Assembly: GCA_947632015.1 (NCBI GenBank)
Contig: CANRNP010000001.1
Span: 1 to 64,000 of the forward strand
Direction: 5' to 3'
Origin: an uncultured Clostridia bacterium
Lineage (GTDB): Bacteria; Bacillota; Clostridia; Christensenellales; Borkfalkiaceae
Length of the DNA stretch: 64,000 bases
Below are positions 19,400-28,119 of this stretch, one piece after another. The notes under the pieces were generated by a model. It was not told the origin of the DNA. It saw only the letters and a list, made by a program, of their open reading frames with translations, and ran no database searches. The position numbers and the translations under genes were made by a program. How positions within the stretch are numbered: the stretch's first letter is position 1; every line of letters starts with the position of its first letter.

Positions 19400-21055
19400 C
19401 TACCCGTTCCGCGCGATGCGGCGGATATATTCTTTGCAGACGGTCATGCGTTCGCCGAACAATTCATCCAGAAAGTCGCACAACTCCTCGGACATGTTGC
19501 GCACATATACCGCGTTCTGCGCCTCCAACTTTCTCAAAACCTTTTTGGAGATGATGTCGTCGAGCGCGTCGAGTTCGTCCCCCCCGCAGTCGACAAACAC
19601 GGGGACGTAGCTCTTGATCTGCTTCATGATGCGGTTGCCGAACGAGATATGGAATTTCTCGCTCAGGAAGGCGTCGAGCTTGCCGAGGCGCCTTAAATTG
19701 CGCGACGTGATCTCAAAACACTCGCACGAGTCCTTTACGAGCGCGTCGAACTGCTCCGCGGAAAGGCGGATGTTGCGGCAACTCTCCGCGCGGAAGGGCT
19801 CGCTCTTCCGGTCGAGGTTGAGCACCATCGCACGGTCGTACACCTTATCCGAGATCGCAAACGTCGAATCGTCGTTGTTCGCCGTGCCGATGAACCACAT
19901 GTTTTCGGGAAGTTTGATCCGCCCCTCGTTGAGGAGCTTGGGATCGGTTTTCCACTTGTCCGAGACGACTTCGAGGAGCCGCGCTTCGGGGTCGGGGATC
20001 TCCAAGAGAGACAGAAACTCCGCGAAATAATATTCCACGCGGGCGATATTCATCTCGTCGAGAATGGTGATGTAGATATTTTTGTTATAGTTCGCCTCGT
20101 ACATTTTTTGCAGGAGCAACGTCTCGTTGAACCGCTTGGTGAACTCGTTATAGTAGCCGAGAAGATCGGTGCGCTCCTTCCACATGGGCTGGACGGGGAT
20201 CACCGTAGACGGGTTTTCGAGGAATTCCCCGAAGGCGTAGGCGAGGGAAGTTTTTCCCGTGCCCGACATGCCCTGCAAAATGAGGATGCGGGAGACGGCA
20301 AGCCCCGCGATAAAGCGGCGGATGTCCGATATGTCGTAATAAAGCCCCAACTTGTTCGCCGCAAAATTGCGGAATTCTTCGCAAAGTTCTTTTAAGGTAA
20401 CCTCTTCGTCGAACCCGCCGCCCATAACGCGGTAGGGGTCGTTATCGAGCTCCGCGAGCAGGCTGAAACGGGGCTTTTCCACCTGTTCCTTCTTTCTAAG
20501 CTCCTCTTCTTCCTTGCGGCGGCGCTCCTCGGCGTTCTTCCGCGCGATGACTTGCGACTGGAAGCGGATGCGCCTTTTGAGCGCGGCGACCGTACGGCTG
20601 CGGCGGAAATTGACAAAGATCATACAGCCTGCGAGAATGGGCAACAGGAGCAGATGGGAAAGAAAGAGGGTGCCGCCGATACCCGAAGGCTCCGAGGCGC
20701 TCATGTAGTACCAGATCTCCGCCTCCAAATAGCAATAGATGAGGGAAATGATGATGAGCGCCAAGCTCCAACGCTGTAACTTGATGTCGTTGGCGGTGCG
20801 GAAGAGCGCGTTCGATGCGTTGAGCCGATACAGAATGAACAGCAAGACAGGCAGCGCCACGAGGATCGCGATGAAAACGAATCCGACCGCTTCGCCGTTC
20901 AGACCCAACGTCTCCACGAAATTTTTCCAGCCCTCGCTGTCCGAATAGAACAGGATCAACGAGGACAGAACAAGTCCCCCCACGATCAGCGTGAGGATCA
21001 AAAGAATCAGCGGCAACAGAAACCGTGCGCGCACGCTCTTTCCCGGCTTACTCAT
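19400..21055 (-). CDS. Membrane-anchored McrB-like AAA ATPase (copy 1; about four N-terminal TM helices)
   Basis: Walker A LQGMSGTGKTS, Walker B ITILDEMNIARVEYYFAEFLSLLE, FIGTANNDDSTFAISDKVYDRA. Confidence 0.88.
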   Translation of the reverse strand: MSKPGKSVRARFLLPLILLILTLIVGGLVLSSLILFYSDSEGWKNFVETLGLNGEAVGFVFIAILVALPVLLFILYRLNASNALFRTANDIKLQRWSLALIIISLIYCYLEAEIWYYMSASEPSGIGGTLFLSHLLLLPILAGCMIFVNFRRSRTVAALKRRIRFQSQVIARKNAEERRRKEEEELRKKEQVEKPRFSLLAELDNDPYRVMGGGFDEEVTLKELCEEFRNFAANKLGLYYDISDIRRFIAGLAVSRILILQGMSGTGKTSLAYAFGEFLENPSTVIPVQPMWKERTDLLGYYNEFTKRFNETLLLQKMYEANYNKNIYITILDEMNIARVEYYFAEFLSLLEIPDPEARLLEVVSDKWKTDPKLLNEGRIKLPENMWFIGTANNDDSTFAISDKVYDRAMVLNLDRKSEPFRAESCRNIRLSAEQFDALVKDSCECFEITSRNLRRLGKLDAFLSEKFHISFGNRIMKQIKSYVPVFVDCGGDELDALDDIISKKVLRKLEAQNAVYVRNMSEELCDFLDELFGERMTVCKEYIRRIARNG

Positions 21056-22880
21056 CTTCCCCCTCTCCTGCGCCGTCCGCCTTCGGGAAGTCCCCTTCCG
21101 CCGCTTCGGGCTCTTTGTCTCTTTCTATCGTTTCTATCGTTTCGGGCTGTTCGTCTCTTTCGACCGTTTCCGCCGTTTCGGGCTGTTCGTCTTTTTCGAC
21201 CGTTTCCGCTTTTGGCGGCGTTTCTGCGGGTTCCGTTTCCCCGCGCTTTTTTTTCTGCGCCATGATGGAAGCTACAAGCGCCCGCCACATTTCGCGGCGG
21301 ATGCGCCGTTTCGTCTTTTTCCACTGCCCGCGGAAGAATACCTGAAAGAGGGCGTACTCCTTTTCCAGCTCGCGGAAAGCCTCTTCGGACGTGAAATCGT
21401 CGGACGGGGCGGTATAACCCTGTTCAAAGCGCAACGCATTCAGCCTGCCCTGCGCCAGAGCGCGCGCCTCTTCCGACTTGCGCAATTCCTCCGTGCGGTC
21501 TGCGAGTTCCCCCTCTTTTTCGCGCAGAAGGGCGCGGTGCTCCCCGTCGCGCGCGTTGAGCTCGCGATAGTATTCCTCCTCGGCGGCACGGAGTTCTTCG
21601 CGGTGCGCCGCCCGCTCGCCGTCGCGCTCGCGCGCCATTTCGTCGAGCCGCGCTCCTACCTCCGCCAGCTCCCTGCCGTGCCGTTCGTTGAGCTTTTCGA
21701 TCTCGTTGCGGTGCCCCGATATGACGAGGTTGAACTTCTCGATCTCGCCATTCAAACGCTCGATCTCCGCGCGGCAGGAAACGAGTTCTTCGTGCTCCGC
21801 CTCTAATTCGTTGTTGCGCGTCTCCAAGAGGAGCATATACTCCTCAGGGTCCCCCGCGCGCTCTTCGATACGGCGGCGAAGCGCCTTTAAGAGCTCCTTC
21901 CTCCGCTCGGCCTCCGCCTCTCTGCGCCGCGCTTCCTCCTTTTCGTACTCCGCTTCGAGGTAGTCCTCGATGCCGAGCCCGTGCTCATAGGTAAGAAAGG
22001 AGGCGAGCATTGCCGTTTCGGCAAATTCCTCGGCAAAGGCTCCGGGAAGCGGGGCGATCGTCTTTTCCTCTTTGAGGACGGTGTAGCCGTCCTTTGTGTA
22101 GGAAGAGAGAAATTCGTAGAGGGCGACCACCTCTTTGAAGTTCTTGTCCATGCGCAAAACGTTGGTTTTGGTAATGGGCGGTTTGAGTTTATCCACCTTT
22201 GCGACTTCGAGCATCAGCGGCGTGCGGAGATAGAAATACACCGAACGCAGAATGAGATCGATGCGGTCTACCGCGTCCTTCATGGGGTTGTGTTCGAGCA
22301 GATACGGATCGTCCTTCCGCTCTTCGGAAAGTTCCATGCGGTAGACGAGGCGCTCTTTGTTGAGGTTGACGACCTTATCGAACTTCACTTCGCCCGTGTA
22401 GGTGTTGGTGAGCTCCAAGATCTTGTGATAGCGCAGGGAGACGAAATCGCGCAGGTTGCAGAGCACCATGTAGAGAAAACGGTTCTCATAGACGGAATAG
22501 TCGTTGAGGCGCTCCACGGTATAGAGACGGTCGGGGATGATGTCGTTCCCCTTCTGCTCCCGCGAAATATAATTGCTGTGCCGCGCCAGATGCTCGACCG
22601 ATTCCCGCGAGACGTGCTTCACCTTTTCGATCTCCACCGTTTCGCCGTTGGAGAGAATGAACTGCCGCTCCTCGCCGATCGCCTTTTCGAGAAAGGGAAG
22701 CCCCCGCTCGATGGCTTCGATCCAGTCCTCCTCGATGACGCAACTCGTGCGCGTGACCGTGAGGCGGTCCTTTTCGGCGTCCGCACGGGCGATCGCCTCG
22801 CGGCGCTGCCCCGCCTCCTTTGAAGCGGTCTGCTTGCGGTATTCGAGAAATGCGCGATATAAAAGGTCTGTCAGGGTCAT
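21048..22880 (-). CDS. DUF2357-like protein with long coiled coil and Glu/Thr-rich repeat tail
   Basis: LYTVERLNDYSVYENRFLYMVLCNLRDFVSLRYHKILE resembles the DUF2357 family linked to McrB-like ATPases; central heptad-rich coiled coil; tail ETVEKDEQPETAETVERDEQPETIETIERDKEPE. Confidence 0.65.
   Translation of the reverse strand: MTLTDLLYRAFLEYRKQTASKEAGQRREAIARADAEKDRLTVTRTSCVIEEDWIEAIERGLPFLEKAIGEERQFILSNGETVEIEKVKHVSRESVEHLARHSNYISREQKGNDIIPDRLYTVERLNDYSVYENRFLYMVLCNLRDFVSLRYHKILELTNTYTGEVKFDKVVNLNKERLVYRMELSEERKDDPYLLEHNPMKDAVDRIDLILRSVYFYLRTPLMLEVAKVDKLKPPITKTNVLRMDKNFKEVVALYEFLSSYTKDGYTVLKEEKTIAPLPGAFAEEFAETAMLASFLTYEHGLGIEDYLEAEYEKEEARRREAEAERRKELLKALRRRIEERAGDPEEYMLLLETRNNELEAEHEELVSCRAEIERLNGEIEKFNLVISGHRNEIEKLNERHGRELAEVGARLDEMARERDGERAAHREELRAAEEEYYRELNARDGEHRALLREKEGELADRTEELRKSEEARALAQGRLNALRFEQGYTAPSDDFTSEEAFRELEKEYALFQVFFRGQWKKTKRRIRREMWRALVASIMAQKKKRGETEPAETPPKAETVEKDEQPETAETVERDEQPETIETIERDKEPEAAEGDFPKADGAGEGEDE
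21111..21212 (-). repeat. In-frame short tandem repeat encoding an ETxExDEQPETxETxERDEQPE-type acidic tail
   Basis: Forward strand repeats of cgtttc(c/g)gggctgttcgtctctttcgaccgtttccgc units. Confidence 0.7.
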
Positions 22881-22893
22881 GGCTCTCTCCCGC

Positions 22894-24207
22894 CTATGCG
22901 TTGTTTGCGAGCCTGCGGATGTATTCCTTGCAGGCGGTCATTTCCTCTTCGCCGAACAGCCCGTCGAGGAAGGCGCAGACCTCCTCCGCCATGCTCCGCA
23001 CATATACGGTGTTCTGCGTTTCCAGCTTGCGGAAAACTTTTTTGGCGACGATGTCGTCGAGCGCTTCGAGCTCCCGCCCGCCGCACACGACATAGACGGG
23101 GATATACGCCTTGATCTGCTTCATGATGCGGTTCCCGAAGGTGAGGTGGAAGGTCTTGATGAGATATTCGTCCAACGTCTCCAACTTTTCGAGCGTTTCC
23201 GCGGAGACGGTGTAAGCGCTCATCGCCGCCGCGGCGAGATCGGTAAAGTCCTTCGCCGAAAGACGGACCGTTCTGCTCGACGCCACATGGAAGGGCTCGC
23301 TCTTCCGGTCGAGGTTGAGCACCATCGCGCGGTCGTACACCTTATCCGAGATCGCAAACGTCGAATCGTCGTTGTTCGCCGTGCCGATGAACCACATGTT
23401 TTCGGGGAGCTTGATCCGCCCCTCTTTGAGGAGTTTGGGATCGGTCTCCCACTTGTCCGAGACGACTTCGAGGAGCCGCGCTTCGGGGTCAGGGATCTCC
23501 AAGAGGGACAGAAACTCCGCGAAATAATATTCCACGCGGGCGATGTTCATCTCGTCGAGAATGGTGATGTAGATATTTTTGTTGTAGTTCGCCTCGTACA
23601 TTTTTTGCAGGAGCAACGTCTCGTTGAACCGCTTGGTGAACTCGTTATAATAGCCGAGAAGATCGGTGCGCTCCTTCCACATGGGCTGGACGGGGATAAT
23701 GGTGGAGGGATTCTCCAAAAACTCCCCGAAGGCGTAGGCAAGGGAAGTTTTTCCCGTGCCCGACATGCCCTGCAAAATGAGGATGCGGGAGACGGCAAGC
23801 CCCGCGATAAAGCGGCGGATGTCCGATATATCGTAATAAAGCCCCAACTTGTTCGCCGCAAAATTGCGGAATTCTTCGCAAAATCCCGCGAGCGTTGCCG
23901 TATCGAAGGATTCGGCTGGCGGTTTGCCGTAATAGCGGTCGTCGAGTTCGTTGAGCATGGAAAAGCGGCTCGCCGTCGCCTCTTTTTTCGCCGTTTCCCC
24001 CGCCGCCGCGGCGCCTTTCGGTCTTTTCCGCATCCGCTTCATCGCTTTGGAAAAGCGACTTTCCTTCATCATGACGGAGATGATGAGAAGCAGGATGATC
24101 GCGAGGATGATGACGATATAGATGATTATGGCGAGCGGCGCGGTCATTTTGCTCCATGCCCACTTCAAAAAGTTGTTGACGTCGTCGAAGATCACAAGTA
24201 ATTGCAT
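22894..24207 (-). CDS. Membrane-anchored McrB-like AAA ATPase (copy 2; single N-terminal TM)
   Basis: APLAIIIYIVIILAIILLLIISVMM TM; Walker A/B and sensor region almost identical to copy 1. Confidence 0.88.
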   Translation of the reverse strand: MQLLVIFDDVNNFLKWAWSKMTAPLAIIIYIVIILAIILLLIISVMMKESRFSKAMKRMRKRPKGAAAAGETAKKEATASRFSMLNELDDRYYGKPPAESFDTATLAGFCEEFRNFAANKLGLYYDISDIRRFIAGLAVSRILILQGMSGTGKTSLAYAFGEFLENPSTIIPVQPMWKERTDLLGYYNEFTKRFNETLLLQKMYEANYNKNIYITILDEMNIARVEYYFAEFLSLLEIPDPEARLLEVVSDKWETDPKLLKEGRIKLPENMWFIGTANNDDSTFAISDKVYDRAMVLNLDRKSEPFHVASSRTVRLSAKDFTDLAAAAMSAYTVSAETLEKLETLDEYLIKTFHLTFGNRIMKQIKAYIPVYVVCGGRELEALDDIVAKKVFRKLETQNTVYVRSMAEEVCAFLDGLFGEEEMTACKEYIRRLANNA

Positions 24208-24208
24208 A

Positions 24209-27200
24209 TCATTCCTCTCCTTCTTCGCGGATGTTGCGCAGCATTCTCGCGCACCGCGGGAGGTCCTCTCCGAAAATTTCGTTCAGAACGGGCAGAAGTT
24301 TATCCGTCCCCGTCCGCCGCCAGATGGCGAGCATGCGGGCGAGCAGTTTTACCGCCACCACGCTGTCGAGCGCCTCTTCCTGCGTGCCGCCGCAGGCAAG
24401 ATAGACCGCCGCGTAATTCTCCGTCATGAGCCAGAGCCGATTCCCGATGCGGTAAGGCTCCCGCGCGTTGACGGCGCTCTCCAAACGGTCTACCCGCTTC
24501 CAGAGGGCCTCGTCGATCTCGCACGTCATTTTGGCGAGACGGTCGGATTCCGCCAGCTGGCGGTAGCCGTAAGGGCTCGTGAGACGCTTCCCCTCCCGCG
24601 GCGGAGCGGGCGTGAGTTCGGGAGTGAGCCACGACGCGACGTCCGCCACACAGGCGGGCAACTCTTCGGGGCTCTGCCCCTCGGACAGAATGAGGAGAAA
24701 ACGAAGATTCGGCGCGAGCGCGCACTGTTCGCCCGATCCGAGATCGAGCGGCTTTGCGCGGGGATCGCCGAGCCGCTCGGCGACGGGCGCGAAATATCCC
24801 TCCAACGCCGACAGCTTCACCCGGTTGAGCACCGCGAACTGCAAATAGGGCTTTAATTCGTTTGCGGAGACGATGGCGCGGTAGATGTTGCTCTTCACAC
24901 GCACGCCGTGGACGCCGTCTTTATAGAGAAGGTCGTCCAGGTCGCGGCAACGCTCCGCCCCTTCCATGTAGAAGGGAGAGCCGAAGTACTCGGCGAGCAG
25001 TCCCGCCAGCTTTACGAGCGGCTTTACGGGGCCGCGCAGAATGAGACAGCGGGTGGAGGCGAGCGCCGAAAAGAGGGAACGCACCGTATCGGCGCTCATC
25101 ACGAGCCCGCTATCCGCCGTGAACGCGGAGAGCTCCTCGCACGCCCGCGCAAAGGTGAGCGATTCGTCGAAATATGCCTCCCCTTCCTCTCCGCCGCCGC
25201 GAAGAGTCTCCTCCGTCTCCTTTTCTTCCAGCGCCTTCACGAAGAATTGCTCCAAAGGGGCATTTTCCGCCGACTCCGCGCCGTCGAGACGGACGGCGCT
25301 CTCAGGCAGGCTTGCGATAGCGCCCTTGCCCCGCGTTGCGCGTTCGCAGATGAGCGCGGCGCAGGAGAGCAGCAAGAGAAAATTCACGAAAAACATGAGA
25401 CCGCCGAAGCCGCCGAACGAGACCCCTGCGCTCGCCGCGGCGATGAGGAATACGTCCGCGATCGCCGAAATGGCGAGCATGATCAGCGCGGCAATGCGCA
25501 TGATCTTGTGCTCCTTGCGGTTGCGGAGAATGCGGGATCGCGCGTCTTTCAGCGTGTATCCCCCGTGCATGACGTTGGTTTCGCTCAAAAGATAATCGGA
25601 GATCGCCTCTTCCTTTTCCGCCCTCGGCTCCCCCGCGACCGTAAACACGCCTTTGAGGCGGATGTCGGTGACGGACGCGCCGATATAGAGGGTATAGGCG
25701 CCGCCGTCCGTGGAGAAGGTGTGCGAATCTTCGTTGTAATAGCAAAATCTTTCCGCGGGCAAAGCGATCTCGACGGGCTTGCTCTCGCCCGCGGCAAGTT
25801 CCACTTTTTCGAAGGCGACAAGCTCTTTCAGGGGGCGGACCCCCTTCTTCCCCGCATACACCTGCACGACCTCTTTCCCCGCAAAGGAGCCGAGGTTGGT
25901 TACGGTGAAGCGTACGGAGCGTTCCCCGATTTCAAGCCCCGAATAGGCGAAGGGGGAATAGCCCAGCCCGTGCCCGAAGGGATAGCGGGGCGGCGTGCCC
26001 GAAAGATCGTAACGGCGGTAGCCGACGAGCCCGCCCATGCGGTTGCGGCCCGCGTCTTTATATTTTTTGGAGACGAGGAACAGCTCGTCGGTGTTATCGT
26101 AGCCCGTGCGGGTGAGTTTGCCCGAAGGATTCACCTTGCCCGCGAGCACCCCCATCAGAGCGTCCTGCGCAAAACCGCCCTCCGCGGGGGCGAGCAGGAC
26201 TGCGTGCAACTTTTCGTCGAAGCCCATCTCCACGGGACGGTCCCCGCCGACGACGGCGACGATCTTCTTCCCCGTGCGGACGAGCGCGTCGATGAGCGCA
26301 AGCTGGCAGGCGGGCAAAGCGAGGCTCTTTATCAGCGACATTTCGTTCTCCCGCGCGCCGAGCCCCAAAAAGAGCAGGACGACGTCCGCCTCCTCGGCAA
26401 CGCGCACCGCTTCGGGGATGAGCTCCTCGCTCCGCTCTTCCGTGAGCGAATAGCCCTCCGCCTGCCCCGCGAACCGCAGGTTATGATCGGGTCCCGCCAA
26501 CCGCGAAAAGCGCACGGCAAAGCTCTCTTCCCCCTCCGTGGCGAGCGCGCCGACGACGGCGACCTTCGTTTCGGGGGAGAGGGGCAGGACCTCTTTGTTC
26601 TTCATCAAGACGATGCTCTCTTCCGCCGCCCTGCGGCAGAGGGATTCGGGATGTTCGGGCGGGAGAGTTTTGAGCGACGACAGCCTTTGCGCCAAGCCGA
26701 TGACCCGATCGACCGCCTCGTCGAGCCGCTCTTCGGAAAGCGCCCGCCCCGAACGGACCTCTTCGGCAAGCTCCTCCTCGGTGGCAGTCCCCTCCTCGAC
26801 CCGCTCCTTCAAACGGCGGTATCTGCCGAGGGCGGAATCGAGGGGCAGAACGGCGCCGCCCAAAAACACGTTCCCGCCCAAGAGCTCGTTAAAATCGGCG
26901 TCGAGCGGGACGTTCTCGCAGAAGAGGAAGCTCTCCCCCTTCGAAGCCTCACGCACCATGCGGCGGTTGACGTCCGAATAGTCCCCCGAAAGAGGGGCAA
27001 GCGAGGCGCGCAAAGCGTCCGCATTCCCCTTTTCCTGCGCGACGCGGAAGGGGATCTCATAGAACTTTTTGAGCGCCTCGTCGCTGCGGCGGACGTCGAG
27101 ATATTCCGCGTCCTCTTCCCGCAGGGAATATTCGCTCAGACAGCTCCCCACGTTGGCGCGGCGGATCCCTTCGAGACAGCTCCCGCCCAGCGCGCCGCAG

Positions 27201-27529
27201 AGGTAGGGATCTTCGGAAAGACGGTCGGAATAGGGGCTGACCCCGCTCTTGACGTCGGGCGCCACGACGAGTTCCACGCCGCGCGCGCCCGCCTCCGCCG
27301 CAAGCTGCTCGGAAACGTCGCAAAAGAGGGCGCGGTCCCAGCTCCGCGCGAGCCGTGCGGAATCGGGATAGCGCGAAGCGGCGGCGTTGATCTCCTTCAT
27401 CGTCGCCACGTTCACTTCGGCGACGCCGGCGCGCAGGATCTCCGCGTCGGCAAGGCTCTTCACGTCGGTGAGGAGCGCCAGCTTTTGCCGCAGATTGAGT
27501 TTTTCGATAACTTTGGGATATTTCAGCAT
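24209..27529 (-). CDS. GH3-like pseudoglycosidase fused through a TM hairpin to a degenerate AAA domain
   Basis: GH3 features (SEDPYLCGALGGSCLEGI; AAEESIVLMKNKEVLPLSPETKVAVVG; RYPFGHGLGYSPFAYSGL; FTVTNLGSFAGKEVVQVYAG), TM segments near 25340..25505, then a C-terminal region alignable by eye to the neighbouring AAA proteins but without Walker residues. Confidence 0.85.
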   Translation of the reverse strand: MLKYPKVIEKLNLRQKLALLTDVKSLADAEILRAGVAEVNVATMKEINAAASRYPDSARLARSWDRALFCDVSEQLAAEAGARGVELVVAPDVKSGVSPYSDRLSEDPYLCGALGGSCLEGIRRANVGSCLSEYSLREEDAEYLDVRRSDEALKKFYEIPFRVAQEKGNADALRASLAPLSGDYSDVNRRMVREASKGESFLFCENVPLDADFNELLGGNVFLGGAVLPLDSALGRYRRLKERVEEGTATEEELAEEVRSGRALSEERLDEAVDRVIGLAQRLSSLKTLPPEHPESLCRRAAEESIVLMKNKEVLPLSPETKVAVVGALATEGEESFAVRFSRLAGPDHNLRFAGQAEGYSLTEERSEELIPEAVRVAEEADVVLLFLGLGARENEMSLIKSLALPACQLALIDALVRTGKKIVAVVGGDRPVEMGFDEKLHAVLLAPAEGGFAQDALMGVLAGKVNPSGKLTRTGYDNTDELFLVSKKYKDAGRNRMGGLVGYRRYDLSGTPPRYPFGHGLGYSPFAYSGLEIGERSVRFTVTNLGSFAGKEVVQVYAGKKGVRPLKELVAFEKVELAAGESKPVEIALPAERFCYYNEDSHTFSTDGGAYTLYIGASVTDIRLKGVFTVAGEPRAEKEEAISDYLLSETNVMHGGYTLKDARSRILRNRKEHKIMRIAALIMLAISAIADVFLIAAASAGVSFGGFGGLMFFVNFLLLLSCAALICERATRGKGAIASLPESAVRLDGAESAENAPLEQFFVKALEEKETEETLRGGGEEGEAYFDESLTFARACEELSAFTADSGLVMSADTVRSLFSALASTRCLILRGPVKPLVKLAGLLAEYFGSPFYMEGAERCRDLDDLLYKDGVHGVRVKSNIYRAIVSANELKPYLQFAVLNRVKLSALEGYFAPVAERLGDPRAKPLDLGSGEQCALAPNLRFLLILSEGQSPEELPACVADVASWLTPELTPAPPREGKRLTSPYGYRQLAESDRLAKMTCEIDEALWKRVDRLESAVNAREPYRIGNRLWLMTENYAAVYLACGGTQEEALDSVVAVKLLARMLAIWRRTGTDKLLPVLNEIFGEDLPRCARMLRNIREEGEE

Positions 27530-28119
27530 GGCTCCTCTCCGAACTCCGTCATGACCGCTTCTTCCTCCTCTCCTTCTTCTTCCTTTCCGAGATTGCGGAA
27601 GAGGGAAAAGGCACCGATCGTAAGCGCGAGGGCGGCGACGACGAGGAAGAGGACGCGCTTGGACCTCCCCACGCCCGAAACGACGACGCTTCGCCTGCCG
27701 CCCGTTTTGCGCGAGAGTTTTTCGCGGTCGGGCGGCTCCGTCTCCGGAAGATACTTCACCCGTATCCCGCTTTTTTTCACTTCATAAACATAGTCGTGCG
27801 AGCGGACGGACAGCACTTCCACGCGCACGCGGGCGCATGCGCCGCTCAACGGGATCTTCTCCGTCGGACCGAAGATCTGCGCGGGCGCAACGGGCGGACC
27901 GCCGTAAACGTATTCCCGCTTGCCGATCGGACGTCCGTCGTCGGTATAGCCGAAAATTTCGAGGCGGAATCCCGTGACGACCTCTCCGCTCCCGTTGCAA
28001 AGGCGCAGGAGCAGATAGCGTTTCCCGTCCTCTTCGGCGATGAGATATTGCTCGACCGTAAGAAACCGGCTGTGCTGATGACCGGTGTAATTCCCCTTAT
28101 CCAAGATCCGCGCGCTCAT
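27523..28119 (-). CDS. Small tail-anchored membrane protein (EQYL domain, paralogue of next gene)
   Basis: RFLTVEQYLIAEEDGKRYLLLRLCNGSGEVVTGFRLEIFGYTDDGRPIGKREYVY; C-terminal TM VLFLVVAALALTIGAFSLF. Confidence 0.7.
   Translation of the reverse strand: MSARILDKGNYTGHQHSRFLTVEQYLIAEEDGKRYLLLRLCNGSGEVVTGFRLEIFGYTDDGRPIGKREYVYGGPPVAPAQIFGPTEKIPLSGACARVRVEVLSVRSHDYVYEVKKSGIRVKYLPETEPPDREKLSRKTGGRRSVVVSGVGRSKRVLFLVVAALALTIGAFSLFRNLGKEEEGEEEEAVMTEFGEEPC

Noticed and set aside
19792-23881. AAA duplication as an assembly artefact
   Set aside because: Copies differ at scattered sites and have divergent flanks and N-termini, so a simple assembly duplication is unlikely, though long reads should confirm.
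24908-27787. 959 aa plus-strand ORF opposite the GH3-pseudoAAA gene
   Set aside because: Shadow ORF; the minus-strand frame aligns with GH3 and AAA families.
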